Source: Emiliania huxleyi CCMP1516 (lineage: Eukaryota; Haptophyta; Isochrysidales; Noelaerhabdaceae). Taken from it: a DNA stretch of 64,000 bases. The position numbers and the translations under genes are program-made. Below the pieces are notes generated by a model. That model was given only the letters and a program-made list of their open reading frames with translations, searched no databases and was not told the origin of the DNA. Positions 38,093 through 48,984 of the stretch are shown here, piece after piece (position 1 is the stretch's first letter; each line of letters begins with the position of its first letter). The stretch spans positions 984,272 through 1,048,271 of the forward strand of contig NW_005201287.1 in NCBI RefSeq assembly GCF_000372725.1, read 5' to 3'.

Positions 38093-39426
38093 GGCGGCGC
38101 ACCCGCCCGGCTGCTGATGGATGCCGAGGGCTTGCACGCGCCGCTCGGGATGTTGGTGTGCTGCTCGTGGTGCGCGGGGCCGGCCTGCATCGGCTGCGAC
38201 GCCGACGGCGCGCCGACTGTCATGATGCCGCCCCAAGACTTGGACGGCGAGGGCATCTCGGGGCCCCAGACCGGGCCGCCCGCGGCGGGGTCGGGCAGCG
38301 CGCCGCCGCTGCCGCCGCCGTTGCCGCCGTTGCCGCCCCAGAGGTTGTACCCGTTGAGCCCCGACGGCGGGTCGCTCGCGGTGCGCCGGTGCGTGGGTCG
38401 GGGCGCCTCGGCTGGAGCGGGAGGAAGGGGCTCGACGGGGCCAGCCGCGCGTGGCTGCTCCCAGGAGCCGACATCCAGCAATCGCAACCGGTTCGCCAGA
38501 TCGACATCCTCGATGCCAGCGCCGACGAGCTGGTGCGTGGCCGCATCGGGCGCGCCGCCAAACAGCGAATGGCCCGAGCCGGCGTCGCCGAAGAGCGAGT
38601 CGATCTGCGAGCGGACCGCAGCCTGCCCGTCTGCCGACCCGCCGCCGCTGCCAGCCTCCGGCCACGCCGCGGCCGCAGCAGCGGGCGCCACCGCGGGCGC
38701 CGCGGGTGCCGGCGCTTCGGAGCCGATCTCCGCCGCCTCTGGCGGCGCGGGCGCCGTGGCCGACGCGGCGCGGTCGGACTGCGCCTCGGCAGACCTTGGA
38801 TTGGGGCTGGTGGTGGCGTCGCGCTGGAGCCGCACGCACAGCATCGCGTGCGCCAGATCGCCGGCGGCGGAATCGTCGCCGCCCATCTGCGAGGAGGCGT
38901 CCGTGCCGACCGTCGCAGCCACGGACGTCTCGTCCTCCTCGCCCCCCTCCTCGTCGTCGGAGCACGCCGATCCGGCGCTCAGCCGCTGCGCGCGGTCGTC
39001 GGGCGAGCTCAGCTTTGCGATGGGCACGAAGGCAGCGACGTACACCTCCTTGCGCGGGATGGTGGCGCTGACGTCCTGGTACGACGCGCGCGCGCTCCGG
39101 GCGGTCAGTTCGCCGCCTCCGCGCGCCGCGCGCCCGCAGGGGGGGGAGGGGGGTCGCGCGCGCACCGCAAATCGCTGGCAGCGGTCGCCGCGCAGCTGCG
39201 CGGAGGCCTCGGTTTTTTCACCGAGGATGCGACAGATCTCTGGCTCCGAGACGTCATGGTTGTCATCCGTCGGATCGTACAGCTGCCGCGAGAAGACCTG
39301 CCAGCTGCTCGTGCTGTGCGTAAACGCGAGCGCGGCGCTGCTGCCCGTGGGGTCGACCTCGGTCGAGCCGGCCGCTGCAGGGTCCACCCCTGCAGCAGCC
39401 GCCTCCGCCCCGGCCGGGCCGGTCAT
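35218..39426 (-). CDS. large HAT/TPR-repeat protein
   Basis: Up to 1402 residues from ATG 39426. The N-terminal half (1-740) holds conserved-looking islands (SSWQVFSRQLYDPTDDNHDV; EVYVAAFVPIAKLSSPDDRA) between Pro, Gly and Gln runs. Residues about 743-1275 are a solenoid of HAT/TPR helices: AVHWRVHLEMADLAKREKSF, APQAWLEFAKMEEERGHFSR, GPVWFEACRFEQRCGHPQEA, DLVWKLWFEAAQVEERNGNL, EWKVFLESVLLEMRSE. HAT repeats occur in RNA-processing scaffolds (PRPF6, CstF-77, Utp6), so a role in splicing or 3' processing is likely (inference). An in-frame 72-nt GT-AG intron probably lies at 35406-35335, removing VGERARG...CFGLQ before AADFVTGSVALNRMHRQLG. The protein ends GGDMIVP. Confidence 0.8.
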
Positions 39427-40301
39427 CCGCCCACAAGGGGAGGGGCCTCGCCAGCGCTGGAAATTTCGAGAGCTCTAGGCGCTGGCTTGACCGGGCTGGA
39501 AACGAACGACCTGTGAATAGTGCGATTTCGAGCCCGAAAGGGCGGCCCGCCCTCGACCTTGCTCTACATGGTAACGGATAAGAAGAGAAACTCTATGCAC
39601 CGGGACACGCTGTGGTTCAGACGTCCCCCCCCTCGACGCAGTCGAGTGACTCACATGAATAGGGAGGAGAAAGTGTCCCCCACATATCACCACAGACGCA
39701 GCACAGGCAGGGGCTCCAATCCTGTCCCAGCCTGGGGGCCTCGGCTAGATCTCCAGTGGGGAGTGCGAGGGCTGGATCGACTGCAGCGAGAGTGTGGGTT
39801 GTGGACCGTCCCAGGGATAGCGTGTGGCATAGATGTTCCCCTGGAAGCAACCCCTGCCTAGACGAGTACAGCTAAAGAGTACCCGGGGCTCCCCACACGG
39901 AGGGCCCTTGCGGAAATCCCCGCAAAGCACCGGCATTCCTTGCCCAGCTCAAACTCGGCGCAGTCTCGGCCGGCGCGCGCTCCTGCGCGGCCACCTAAAT
40001 TCCCGAGTCGCTGCACCCCGCCAGAGCACCCACCCACCTTGCCGCCACAAGCAGGAGCGGCGGTAGAAGTCGAAACGTGCGCCGCACGGCCGCCTCGCTT
40101 GAACGGCCGCTTCCGCAGAGTCGACCGATAGCCGCCGCGCTGCACACCCGGCCACAGCCTGACCACCCCGCGCGGACACAGGGCGCACTGTAGCCCTGCT
40201 GGACTGCCCGGCCGCTCACACACCGCCTCGGCCGCCCACACCAACGCACAGACCCGCCTGCGCCCGGCGGTGACTCGTGCGACCGCTGCCCCTGCAGGAC
40301 C
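39427..40301. other. spacer between divergent genes, no gene
   Basis: Contains the upstream regions of the HAT/TPR gene (minus) and of the acidic protein (plus). No repeat or RNA gene is recognised. Confidence 0.55.
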
Positions 40302-41291
40302 ATGGACGCCGGCGCGGACGCTGACGTGGAGATGGAGACGGACGAAGAGAGCGCGGACGAGGGCCGCAGCGGCGAGGAGAGCGAGCACGAGGGTTCTCGT
40401 CGTGAGAACTTCGACCCTGTCGTGGATCGGCAGAATCTCGCCCGGTCGGACCCGCATGGACCCTTCGAGGTCACCGCGCTCTGGGAGCTGCTGAGGTCGC
40501 CACGCTACGAGGTGACCGTTCCTCTCAAGGGCGGTGGCAGGCGTGCGCACGCGCCCGCACCGCCGCGGGCGTTGGGGGAGGGTGGGATCTCACACTTCCG
40601 CTCTCTCCGCTGCCTGCGCAGTTGCCGAGTCAAGCTGCGCCTCGGCTGGCGCTGGGCCGAGCTGCTCGGTCTTCTCGCCGCGGCCCTGGACAAGTCTATG
40701 GCTGCACTCGCCGGCGGCAGCGGCCCTATCGACCTCGGCGATGCGCCGTGCTCGCGGTCGCAGCACGCCAACGCCATCCTCTCCCACGCCACCTACCTCC
40801 TCGGCGTGGTCCACATGCAGAGCCGAGGCGGGCGCCCGCCGCCACCTCGATGCACTGTCCTCCCGGCCAAGTGCACCATAAAGGAGAACTCGACCGGCGT
40901 GCCCGCCGAGCAGCTGCTCTTTGCATGCTTCCACAGCGATGCGTCGGCGGTGCTGCGACTCCTCCTCGCGCGCTGGGCCGACGGCTCGCCGGATGAGGCC
41001 ACCCTGGCTCAGAACAAAGGGCTCATAGACGAGCTGCGCGAGGCCGGGACGCGCATCGGAAGGTCCCTTCCGCATGAGCGGAGCTCACTGACCAAGGCGC
41101 AGTGGCGGAAGCAGGCGTTGCTGCTCCTCAAGGGCTCGGGCGGCGCCTTCCTGCAGGAGGAGGCGAGCGGCGCCGTCGATGTGCTCGAGAACCTGTGCGA
41201 CTACCTGCTCCATGTGTGGAGCTGCCACAAACTCGCCGCCGAGCGTGCCACCGAAGGCGTCCCGTCGGAGGTGATGGAGTATGAGACCTGA
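40302..41291 (+). CDS. acidic N-terminus hypothetical protein
   Basis: 329 residues from ATG 40302, open throughout. Residues 1-45 are Asp/Glu-rich (DVEMETDEESADEG), typical of nuclear or nucleolar proteins. The rest is mixed alpha-helical: FEVTALWELLRSPRYEVTVP, WRWAELLGLLAAALDKSMAA, EQLLFACFHSDASAVLRLLL, ALLLLKGSGGAFLQEEASGA, AVDVLENLCDYLLHVWSCHK. A Pro/Arg/Gly stretch (about 76-100) may be an unspliced in-frame intron. I do not recognise a family; helical pairs around 205-230 are ankyrin-like but single. Confidence 0.55.
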   Translation: MDAGADADVEMETDEESADEGRSGEESEHEGSRRENFDPVVDRQNLARSDPHGPFEVTALWELLRSPRYEVTVPLKGGGRRAHAPAPPRALGEGGISHFRSLRCLRSCRVKLRLGWRWAELLGLLAAALDKSMAALAGGSGPIDLGDAPCSRSQHANAILSHATYLLGVVHMQSRGGRPPPPRCTVLPAKCTIKENSTGVPAEQLLFACFHSDASAVLRLLLARWADGSPDEATLAQNKGLIDELREAGTRIGRSLPHERSSLTKAQWRKQALLLLKGSGGAFLQEEASGAVDVLENLCDYLLHVWSCHKLAAERATEGVPSEVMEYET

Positions 41292-42058
41292 GGCTGCGGA
41301 GGTGACGCCTGAGGTACCGGCCCGTGCACAGCGACTCAGCCGGCGACCGCCACGGGCTCAGACGAGACCTGTCGACGCGTTCCGGCTCACCGCAGCTTCA
41401 CCGTGGTCATCGGGCGTCTGTCGACGTCAGGACCACCCATACAGCTCGCGGGTTTGAGGTCGCAAGAGCCAAGATGGTGGCGTTTGGACATCCCAACCAT
41501 CACACACGACAGCCTGTAGGTGGTGGCGGGACGGCGCAGTGTTTGTGGCACTCGGCAGTAGGCACCCGCGGCACGGCCCCGCTGTCGGCTCGCTCGCGGG
41601 CTGCGGAACCGGCCCCAGAAGGGGACGGTCCGGGCAAGTGTGGCAGCTCCTGCGCTAGTATGGGCACCCTCTATCATAGCACTACTGATCCTGGTCATTA
41701 GAGCTGCCAGGGATAGCGTCAGGACAGGCCGGTAGGAGTCAAAACCTTTCATATTATTTGAGACATCACGTGGGGCCCATACTCGCTCGCACAACGAGCC
41801 AGGCCGCCTGCGCCTCTCGTGCCTGCGGGATTTCGTCTTTTAAGCCTTGCATTCGCTAAGGATGGTTTAATAGATCCCAAAACGTCCTTCCTCCACGCTG
41901 GCGGTCTCAGAGCCAGCGCGGCCGCGAGCCCCGCGCCGAGCGACAGCCGACTCGTGGCGAGAGCAGAACTGGGCGCAAATACGTTGCCGTGGCAGCCCGA
42001 CTGGGAGCGGCGGCACAGTAGCGAGGGCGACGGGTGGCAGAATGGCCTCGGCGCACGG
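41292..42058. other. convergent 3' spacer, no gene
   Basis: No gene recognised. Short frames (for example 41324-41701 plus) lack domains. Confidence 0.5.
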
Positions 42059-43114
42059 TCATTCGGCGCGCCGCTTCGGCATCGGCGTCGGCATGGTCGC
42101 CTTGCGCGTGGCGTGTATCGCGACGCCGGAGACAACCGACGCGCCAGAGAGAAACATCATGCCCGAGACCGGCTTCGGAAACACGATAAAGGAGAGGCAG
42201 ATCGAGACGAGCTTGCGGCTGTTCGTCGCCACGACCGCCGCCGTGCCGCCGTGGGAGCGAGTGAGGGCGAGGAAGCAGCAGACGCCGATCCACGACGAGG
42301 CGCCGTACAGGAGCAGCCGCCCCCAAGGCAGCCCGACCGGCACCGCGTCGACCTCGCCGGTGAAGGCGATGGCTGCGACGACTGCGGCGAAGGCGATGCC
42401 TGGAAGGGGCGAGGGGAGGGTGAGGAGAGCGAGCCGCGGTGCGCCGCTCTGCCCGCGGGGCGGGGCGGCGGCGCCGTTTGTGAAGAGCATCACATGCATC
42501 GGCGTGAGCAGCGGGTGGGAGCGCATCATCCGCTCCTGCAGCAGCACCTGCACCGCATCGCAGCAGACCGCGAGCATCAGCAGCGCGAGGCCCACCCAAG
42601 AAGTCTGCTGCTCCTCCTCCCCGCCCGACGGCTCTCTCGCCGCAGATCCGTGCGACGCGAGCGTGAAGCCGACGAGGCCGCAGCAGAGCAGCAGCGCGGC
42701 GGCGTGGTCCCACACAGTGTACGACTTGTGCAGCAGCAGCGAGCCCAGCGCCATCGTGGGGAGGAGCTTGCACGACTTGACGATCACCTTCACCGGGAAG
42801 GAGACCCAGCGGAGCGCGACGTTGCCAGAGACGAGCGAGGCAAAGACGAGGGCGGAGATGCGAGCGAGCGGCCAGAGCGGCGCGCGCGCGCCGCCGCCGC
42901 CGGCCAGCAGGAGGTAGGCGCCGGAAAGACTGGAGCAGACGCCAAACTCGTACGCAGTCACAACGAGCGGCATTTTCGCGGGCATCGCGTAGAGCATCTG
43001 CTCCTGCAGGAGCGCGTGCGCGACGCCGGCGGCGACGACCCCGCCGCACAGCATCGCGAGCCGCGCGCCGCCGGACGAAGCGGCCGGCTTCGACAGCATC
43101 GCGGCCTGGCACAT
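42059..43114 (-). CDS. nucleotide-sulfate/nucleotide-sugar transporter, SLC35B (PAPS transporter) type
   Basis: 351 residues from ATG 43114 (a second ATG at 43099, MLSKPAASS, is possible). About ten hydrophobic segments with an internal repeat fit the drug/metabolite transporter fold. The diagnostic stretch ALRWVSFPVKVIVKSCKLLP matches the PT/VKVxxKSCK signature of SLC35B2/B3 (PAPS) and B1/B4 carriers. LQEQMLYAMP and LLQERMMRSH are the paired LQE motifs of each half. It would import PAPS or UDP-sugars into the Golgi for sulfation or glycan synthesis, relevant for a scale- or coccolith-polysaccharide-making alga (inference). The C-terminus KRRAE is a basic tail that could act in ER/Golgi retrieval. 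No intron is needed. Confidence 0.85.
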   Translation of the reverse strand: MCQAAMLSKPAASSGGARLAMLCGGVVAAGVAHALLQEQMLYAMPAKMPLVVTAYEFGVCSSLSGAYLLLAGGGGARAPLWPLARISALVFASLVSGNVALRWVSFPVKVIVKSCKLLPTMALGSLLLHKSYTVWDHAAALLLCCGLVGFTLASHGSAAREPSGGEEEQQTSWVGLALLMLAVCCDAVQVLLQERMMRSHPLLTPMHVMLFTNGAAAPPRGQSGAPRLALLTLPSPLPGIAFAAVVAAIAFTGEVDAVPVGLPWGRLLLYGASSWIGVCCFLALTRSHGGTAAVVATNSRKLVSICLSFIVFPKPVSGMMFLSGASVVSGVAIHATRKATMPTPMPKRRAE

Positions 43115-43751
43115 GCAGAGGTGCCGCTGGCGATAGCTGGACAGAGAGACCACTTCTTCTTCAGGTCAGTAGGCAAAGCGTCGGCCACGAGGGTGAGATC
43201 TCAGCAGCAGCCGGCTCGCAAGAATTTTAGAAGAGCGCGCACAACACTGGGCACGGCACTGGCGCGCAACAAGAAATCGTGGCCCCTGGCATTCTGGATT
43301 TAGCCCTTTGTGGTGGCGGCGCGCCGTACTCCCATCCCTCCCTTGGGCTGCCTGGTTTCTTTCTTTGTTTCTTGATTTAGGTTGCATGCTTGCAGCCGCC
43401 GTGTGGTGGGGAAAGAAACCTGGGGAGCGGCGCTGCCTGCCCCGCCCGCTGCCCCGCTGCCACCGCCACAACCTCCTCATCAAAACGGAGCAAAGGCAGA
43501 AAAAACTCAATCGCCCGCCCAGCACGCAGCAGCCATAGAGCCATTCGCAGCATGCACTAAAGCCCTACCTTTCCATTGTGCCGAATCCTGAGGGAAAAGG
43601 TCTCTCTTGACATTGATTGACCGACCGGACGCTGGAAGAGCCTCTCTCCCGCGCTGGCGAGGCCTCTGCTCCCCTGGGCGATGACCGGCCCGGCTGCCGG
43701 GGGCGGCGGAGGAAGTGAGCAAGGAAAAACACCTGGGCGAAGTTAGATCTA
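43115..43751. repeat. spacer with repeat fragments
   Basis: 43300-43370 is an inverted copy of the CCCAAGGGAGGGATGGG/(GAAA)n family (GTGGTGGCGGCGCGCCGTAC, CATCCCTCCCTTGGG, TTTCTTTC). The rest shows no gene. Confidence 0.65.
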
Positions 43752-44040
43752 AAAGAAAGAAAGAAGACAGACAAACCCAAACGAGGGATGGGGGAGGAGG
43801 ACAGGGTCCACACCTGCACGAGCAGGATTTTGGAAGGACGATCCGGGGCACAGGTGGGGCTCCGCTGCTCCTGACAAGGGACACAACAGGCTCGCAGCGC
43901 GGTGCACGGTGGACTCCCAACTCCACTGGCGGTCTCATCTCAGTCTAGCGACCTGCCTCCAGCTTCTCACTGGCAGTCTCGCAACCACAGGCACGCTGAC
44001 ACAGGGGTGGCAGGGGCGGCGGCAGGAGTCTCCCACACTA
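43752..44040 (-). repeat. dispersed repeat, copy 2 of the inverted pair
   Basis: Reverse-complement partner of 13836-14131, including CACGAGCAGGATTTTGGAAG and the (AAAG)n end. About nine bases in ten are identical by eye. Confidence 0.88.
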
Positions 44041-44401
44041 TGCGCGCTGCAATGGCAGTGCGGGCTGTGCAGGGGGCCCAGCCCTCAACGTGTGCCAGTG
44101 ATGGCCCTAGGGAGGAGGAGTGTGCTGAGGGCTCTAACCCAAACCTAACCCGAGACTAACCCGGCACTAACCCGGCGCTAACTAACCCGAGCTGCTCGGG
44201 GGCATACATTAGGACGGGTTAGTGCCGGGTTAGTGCCGGGTTAGCGCCGGGTTAGCCTCGGGTTATGGTAACCCGTTCTGACCCGAGCTGACCCTTGCCG
44301 GGTTAGTGTGGCTTAACCCGGTGAAACCCACGCTAACCTGCGCTTACCGACAGAACGAACAAACTCTCTCGCGGACGAGTCTTGCCACGACTGCGTCCGT
44401 C
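44041..44401. repeat. TAACCC-type repeat forming a large inverted repeat upstream of STE24
   Basis: 44140-44185 has CTAACCCGGCACTAACCCGG and related units; 44212-44270 has the reverse-complement units GGGTTAGTGCC and GGGTTAGCGCC. The arms can pair across about 30 nt. Further GGGTTA/TAACCC copies continue to 44340. The array ends only about 60 bp before the STE24 start and may contain its promoter. Confidence 0.85.
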
Positions 44402-45993
44402 ATGTGGGCCTCATTCCTCTCTCGTTGGGGCCTGCAACCGCCAGCCCTCTCGGCGCTCATCGCTTCCGCGTCGGGATCGCTCGTCGCTTCCGCGTCAACA
44501 TCCTCTTACCTGCGCCCATTTCTAGCTGCATCGCTCCTGTACCACGGCTTCGAGCAGTACATTCGCTGGCGCCGCCGTGCGCGCCTCGCCGTGAAGGGCG
44601 TGCCCGAGGCCGTGGCTGCTGCAATGCCCGAGGTGGATCCTGCGGTGAGCCGCCTCCAAAACTTAGTGCACTCCATCAGGCACGCGATGATCGCTCCGCT
44701 GCATCTGCCACTAGGAGTACGCCCGAGCCCAGGAGTACTCGGCCGCAAAGAACAACTTTGGCTTCGTCGCAGACTTGTACGGGCTCGCCACCGGCCTCGT
44801 GCACCTCTGGCTGCAGGCGGCCGTGTGGAACGGCCCGGCCCTCTCGCTCGTGCTTCGTTGCGGCGGGACGGCGTCACACGAGCTTGCGCGCGCGGGCGCG
44901 AGCATGCTGCTCTGTGCGCCGTGGGACCTCCTCTCTGGCGTGCCAGTCGACCTGTACCGCACCTTCGTGCTCGAGGAGCGGTTCGGGTTCAACAAGCACA
45001 CGTGGCTCAGCTGGCTGGGCGACTCGCTCAAGCACTTCGTCGTCGAGGAGCTGCTGATGGGCTCGCTGATGATGGCGCCTCTCGTGCTGCTCGTCCGCTC
45101 GCTCGGCGCCGCCCCTCCTCTCGCCGCGCGCGCCTGCCCGCGTCCGGTGACCGCCCTCCCGTCGCCGCCCGCAGGCCCCTCCTCGTGGCTGTACGGCTTC
45201 GGCTTCACGTCCCTCTTTGTGCTGCTCTTGAACGTCGTCTACCCTGTCTGGATCGCGCCGCTCTTCAACACATTCGCACCGCTGCCCGAGGGCGATGTGC
45301 GCGACGGCGTCGAGGCGCTGGTCAAGTCGAGCGGCATCAACTGCAGCCGCATCTTCCAGGTCGACGGCTCGCCCACTAGTGGTGCGCATTAGCACTCACT
45401 TCGTGATCAACCGCAGCCGCGTCCTACAGGTCGACGGCTCGCGCCAGTCCGCCCACTCCAATGCCTACGTGGCTGGCTTCTTCGGCTCCAAGCGCATCGT
45501 CATCTACGACACCCTCATCACGCACCTCGACGGCGACGTGGAGGACATCTGCGCCGTCGTCGCGCACGAGATTGGGCACGCGCAGCTGCACCATAACTAC
45601 GCGCTGCTCGGCGTGTCAACGGCGCAGCTTTTCGTCATGTTTCGGCTCTTTGGGGTCTGCACCGACCCGCGCCTCGTCACGGACTTTGGCTTCGACGCCC
45701 CCTGCGCCTACTTGTCGCTGCTCACCTTCTTCACCCTCTGGTCGGTCGCAATGCCTCTGGTGTCGTTCGGCCTCAACGCATTCACGCGGCAGCTCGAGTA
45801 CCAGGCGGACGCTTACTCGGTGCGTCTCGGCTTTGACATACGAAAGGCGCTCGCGAAGATCTCAAAGACGAACCTGAGCGATCTCAATCCGGACCCCCTC
45901 GACTCCCTCTTCCACCACTCCCATCCGACCACCGTGCAGCGGGTGCTCGCAGTCAAGCAGCTGCTGGACACGTGCGAGCGCAAGGCCCTTTGA
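44402..45993 (+). CDS. STE24: CAAX prenyl protease 1 (STE24, M48A)
   Basis: 456 residues from four exons that join exactly: 44402-44632, 44715-45105, 45175-45359 and 45430-45993. Introns are 82 (GT), 69 (GC) and 70 nt (GT). Zinc metalloprotease of the ER membrane that cleaves the -AAX tripeptide of prenylated proteins. Family landmarks: ARAQEYSAAKNNFGFVADLY, FVLEERFGFNKHTWLSWLGD, QSAHSNAYVAGFFGSKRIVI and the catalytic HEIGH at 315-319. The third zinc ligand is E392 in RQLEYQADAYSVRLG. NLSDLNPDPLDSLFHHSHPT is the conserved end. Several TM spans are present, and length is normal for the family. Intron 3 (45360-45429) is bracketed by a duplicated exon segment (see findings). Confidence 0.95.
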
Positions 45994-47311
45994 AAGGGCA
46001 TGTCCATGTGCCGCGAGCATGTACACGTGTACTGAGTTGCCACATAACACACTGGGTGTGGCGTATTTTGTATCGCGGCGGTGGGGCGTGTCGCTGTCCT
46101 CGCGATCGCGTTTTGTTTTTATGTTTATATTACATGTCAGCACGGCCGAGCTCGGAGCTGCGGTTTTTGATATCTCTCGGTGAGTGGGGGGCCGAGCCGC
46201 CTCGGGGTGGCGGGCGGGCGGGCGTTTTGAAAAACAGAAAACAGAAAACAGAGGGGGGCCAGGGCCCCCACTACGATTAGACATACGCACCTGGCTCCTG
46301 GGACAAGGCGAGAATCGCAGCGCATGCAGTTCAGCGGAGTCCCAGTGCCGGGGGGAGAAGGGGGGGGGGGGGGGGGAGCCGAGGGGGCGACGTCCCGACA
46401 CGGCAGGTTGGAGCTGACCCCGGGAGAGAAAGAGAACAGCGATGGCAGCCCCCAATGACCGTAGATAGACATGACGAGCCGACAGCGATGCAGCGGCAGC
46501 GAAGGCGGCGAGGAGGGCCCGCGCTGCCTAGAGCTCCGCCGGGCGGCAGCAGAGACATCGGCGGACGGGGGAGCACGCGGGACACGTCGGCATCGAACGT
46601 GTCGGCATAGGAGCCAGGGGGGTGGGCTGGGAGAGTTGAGTCAGATGCAACAGCACCGTCTCGGCAGCGAGGCCCATGATGGCGACGGCGGCGACGTAGG
46701 CGAGACGGCGCGGGCGAGGGTGGCGACGGTCACGATGAAGGTGGCTTGACGAAATGGATGACGCCATCGCGCAACATGACATCCTCGCTGTCGTCGTCCT
46801 CTAGGCGGCGCGCAGCGCCGCTCTCGCAGGCTGTTTTTGACTGCTTCTCGATTTTGTTTTTGTTTTCAGTCTAGGGGGCCCGACCCCCTCAGAGGGGCGG
46901 CGGGCGGGCGCCCACTCACCGAGAGATAAAAAACGCTCGGCCCATGACGAGAGAGAGCGGGCTGTGTGGACGTGTGCCGAGACGCCGAGACACCCCCTCG
47001 CCCTCCCCCGCCTCTGCGCTCTCCCCCCGATGCATTTCACATTTCCCATCTCGATCCGGGCGCCCCCCCGCGCACACAAAAGTCACAACGACGGTCTAGA
47101 GAGAGCGATATACAAAAGGACAAGCCGGCTAGAGTTGCTGTGTCGCGTGGTGTGGTGCATATTGACTGGAGGACTCGTTCCGACATGCATCGAGACACTA
47201 TCCTGCGAGATGTTGTGTCTGGCGTCGCGTGTGGGCCCAAAAGAAAAGCTCCGGGCCTCCGGCGCCAATGCCCCGGCGGTTAGCCTCGCTCCCTCGGCGA
47301 CCTCCACAGAC
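45994..47311. other. spacer, no secure gene
   Basis: Two related blocks lie in opposite orientation (46160-46260 and 46840-46940); both contain TATCTCTCGGTGAGTGGG, a GGCGGGCGGGCG tract and AAAACA-rich sequence. A minus-strand frame at 46528-46782 (YVAAVAIMGLAAETVLLHL) is too weak to call. Confidence 0.45.
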
Positions 47312-48984
47312 TTACGCCTCAGCCACGAGGCGTTGCAGTAGCTTCGCCTCCTTCGCGTTCTCTGCATTGTGTGTTGGTTTCTCCGTCTCCCCAGCCAGTG
47401 CCTTCACATTGCCAAGCACCTTGCCGAACAGGCTGCCCCAAGGCGGGCTTTTGGGATCGGCACCGACCCGAGTGGATGCCGCGCGCTCTACGTCGTCGAA
47501 GCGCGAGGTGGCAAAGTCGGTTGCAAAGGCAAACGGGAGCTCTTGCTGTTGGAGGCCCTCCTTTGCCAGTGCGCTCTCGGCGAACCCGACCGCAAGGCCC
47601 GGACGGGCGTTGAGCGCGCCTGGCGCTGCATTCCTGGCGCTGAAGGCGATGTCAAGCTTGTGGTGCGGGCCGGAGAGGCGGTCGGAGACGTTGTCGCCCT
47701 TGACGTGGACGACCCATTCCTTCACCTCGAAGGTGGCGCTCGCGTATTCCACCTTGATCACGGCCTCCTCGCACGACATGCTCGCTCCCAGGCCGAGGCG
47801 AAAGAAGTCGCCGTCGCAGGTGCCGTTGACCAGCTTCCAGCCTGCAGGCGGGAGGCGGCGGCTGGGAGCGGGGGGCAGTGTCTGGGGCTACGTGTCTGCG
47901 AGGGCTTGCGCGACCGGTGTTGAATTGGTTCAGCTCGTCCGCCCAGAAGGAGACGTTGAGGAGCTCTCGCTTGGCCCCTCCGACCCTCGCCACCAGGTGA
48001 GCAGAGGTGATGGCGCCGCCTTCCGTCTTGACGTTGACTGCGAGGTTGGGGGCGGAGAAGAAGGAGAGGAAGGAGCTGCGCACGCCGTGCGAGTCGGCAT
48101 CGACCAAGCCGGGCATCACCGTGCGCTCTGCATCGTCGAAGCGCGAGAAGACAAAGTCGGTCGCATAGGCAGACGGCAGTTCGTACAGCTTGAGGCCGTC
48201 CTCCACAGTCTCTGCGAACCCGACTGCAAAGTGGCCCTCCGTCGGGTAGGGGGTCAGCGTGCCGAGGCGCAAGTCTGGTGATGACAACGACTCCCCGATG
48301 ATGCCGTGCGGGAGGAATCGCTCCGGCGCTACGTTCTTGGCGCTGAAGGCGATGTCAAGCTTGTGGTGCGGGCCGGAGAGGCGGTCGGAGACGTTGTCGC
48401 CCTTGACGTGGACGACCCATTCCTTCACCTCGAAGGTGGCGCTCGCGTATTCCACCTTGATCACGGCCTCCTCGCACGACATGCTCGCTCCCAGGCCGAG
48501 GCGAAAGAAGTCGCCGTCGCAGGTGCCGTTGACCAGCTTCCAGCCTGCAGGCGGGAGGCGGCGGCTGGGAGCGGGGGGCAGTGTCTGGGGCTACGTGTCT
48601 GCGAGGGCTTGCGCGACCGGTGTTGAATTGGTTCAGCTCGTCCGCCCAGAAGGAGACGTTGAGGAGCTCTCGCTTGGCCCCTCCGACCCTCGCCACCAGG
48701 TGAGCAGAGGTGATGGCGCCGCCTTCCGTCTTGACGTTGACTGCGAGGTTGGGGGCGGAGAAGAAGGAGAAGAAGGAGCCGTGTTTGCCTCGGAAGTCGG
48801 CACCTCCATGCACGAACTTCAGGTCGGCCTGCAGGCGGCGCTTGCCAGAGGCTAGAGTTGCATCAATGTTGTTTGCCGCCTGGAGACCCCAAGATTCGGC
48901 AGGACTGATTCCGCGGCCTGCGACGGGCAGTGCTGTCGAGCGAACGGCAGAAAGGAGAAGCAACATTGCGGCGTGCGTGCTCAT
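47312..48984 (-). CDS. secreted protein with an internally duplicated module, unknown function
   Basis: 508 residues from exons 48984-48618, 48544-47915 and 47841-47312 (both introns GT-AG, 73 nt). Signal peptide MSTHAAMLLLLSAVRSTALP. The module LAVNVKTEGGAITSAHLVAR - LLNVSFWADELNQFNTG - WKLVNGTCDGDFFRLGLGAS - SCEEAVIKVEYASATFEVKE - VVHVKGDNVSDRLSGPHHKL occurs twice, including an intron inside each copy. It arises from a 703-bp-period tandem duplication (47638-48076 and 48341-48779) that is almost identical at DNA level. A further, more diverged resemblance (HFAVGFAE...; LAVGFAES...) follows each module. Beta-strand-rich with two or more Cys; no family recognised. The near identity suggests a very recent duplication or ongoing gene conversion. 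Confidence 0.75.

Noticed and set aside
36000..39478. Long plus-strand frames at 35674-37581, 37355-39478 and 38158-39516
   Set aside because: They are antisense to the HAT/TPR gene; their composition mirrors its GC-rich codons and no domain is seen.
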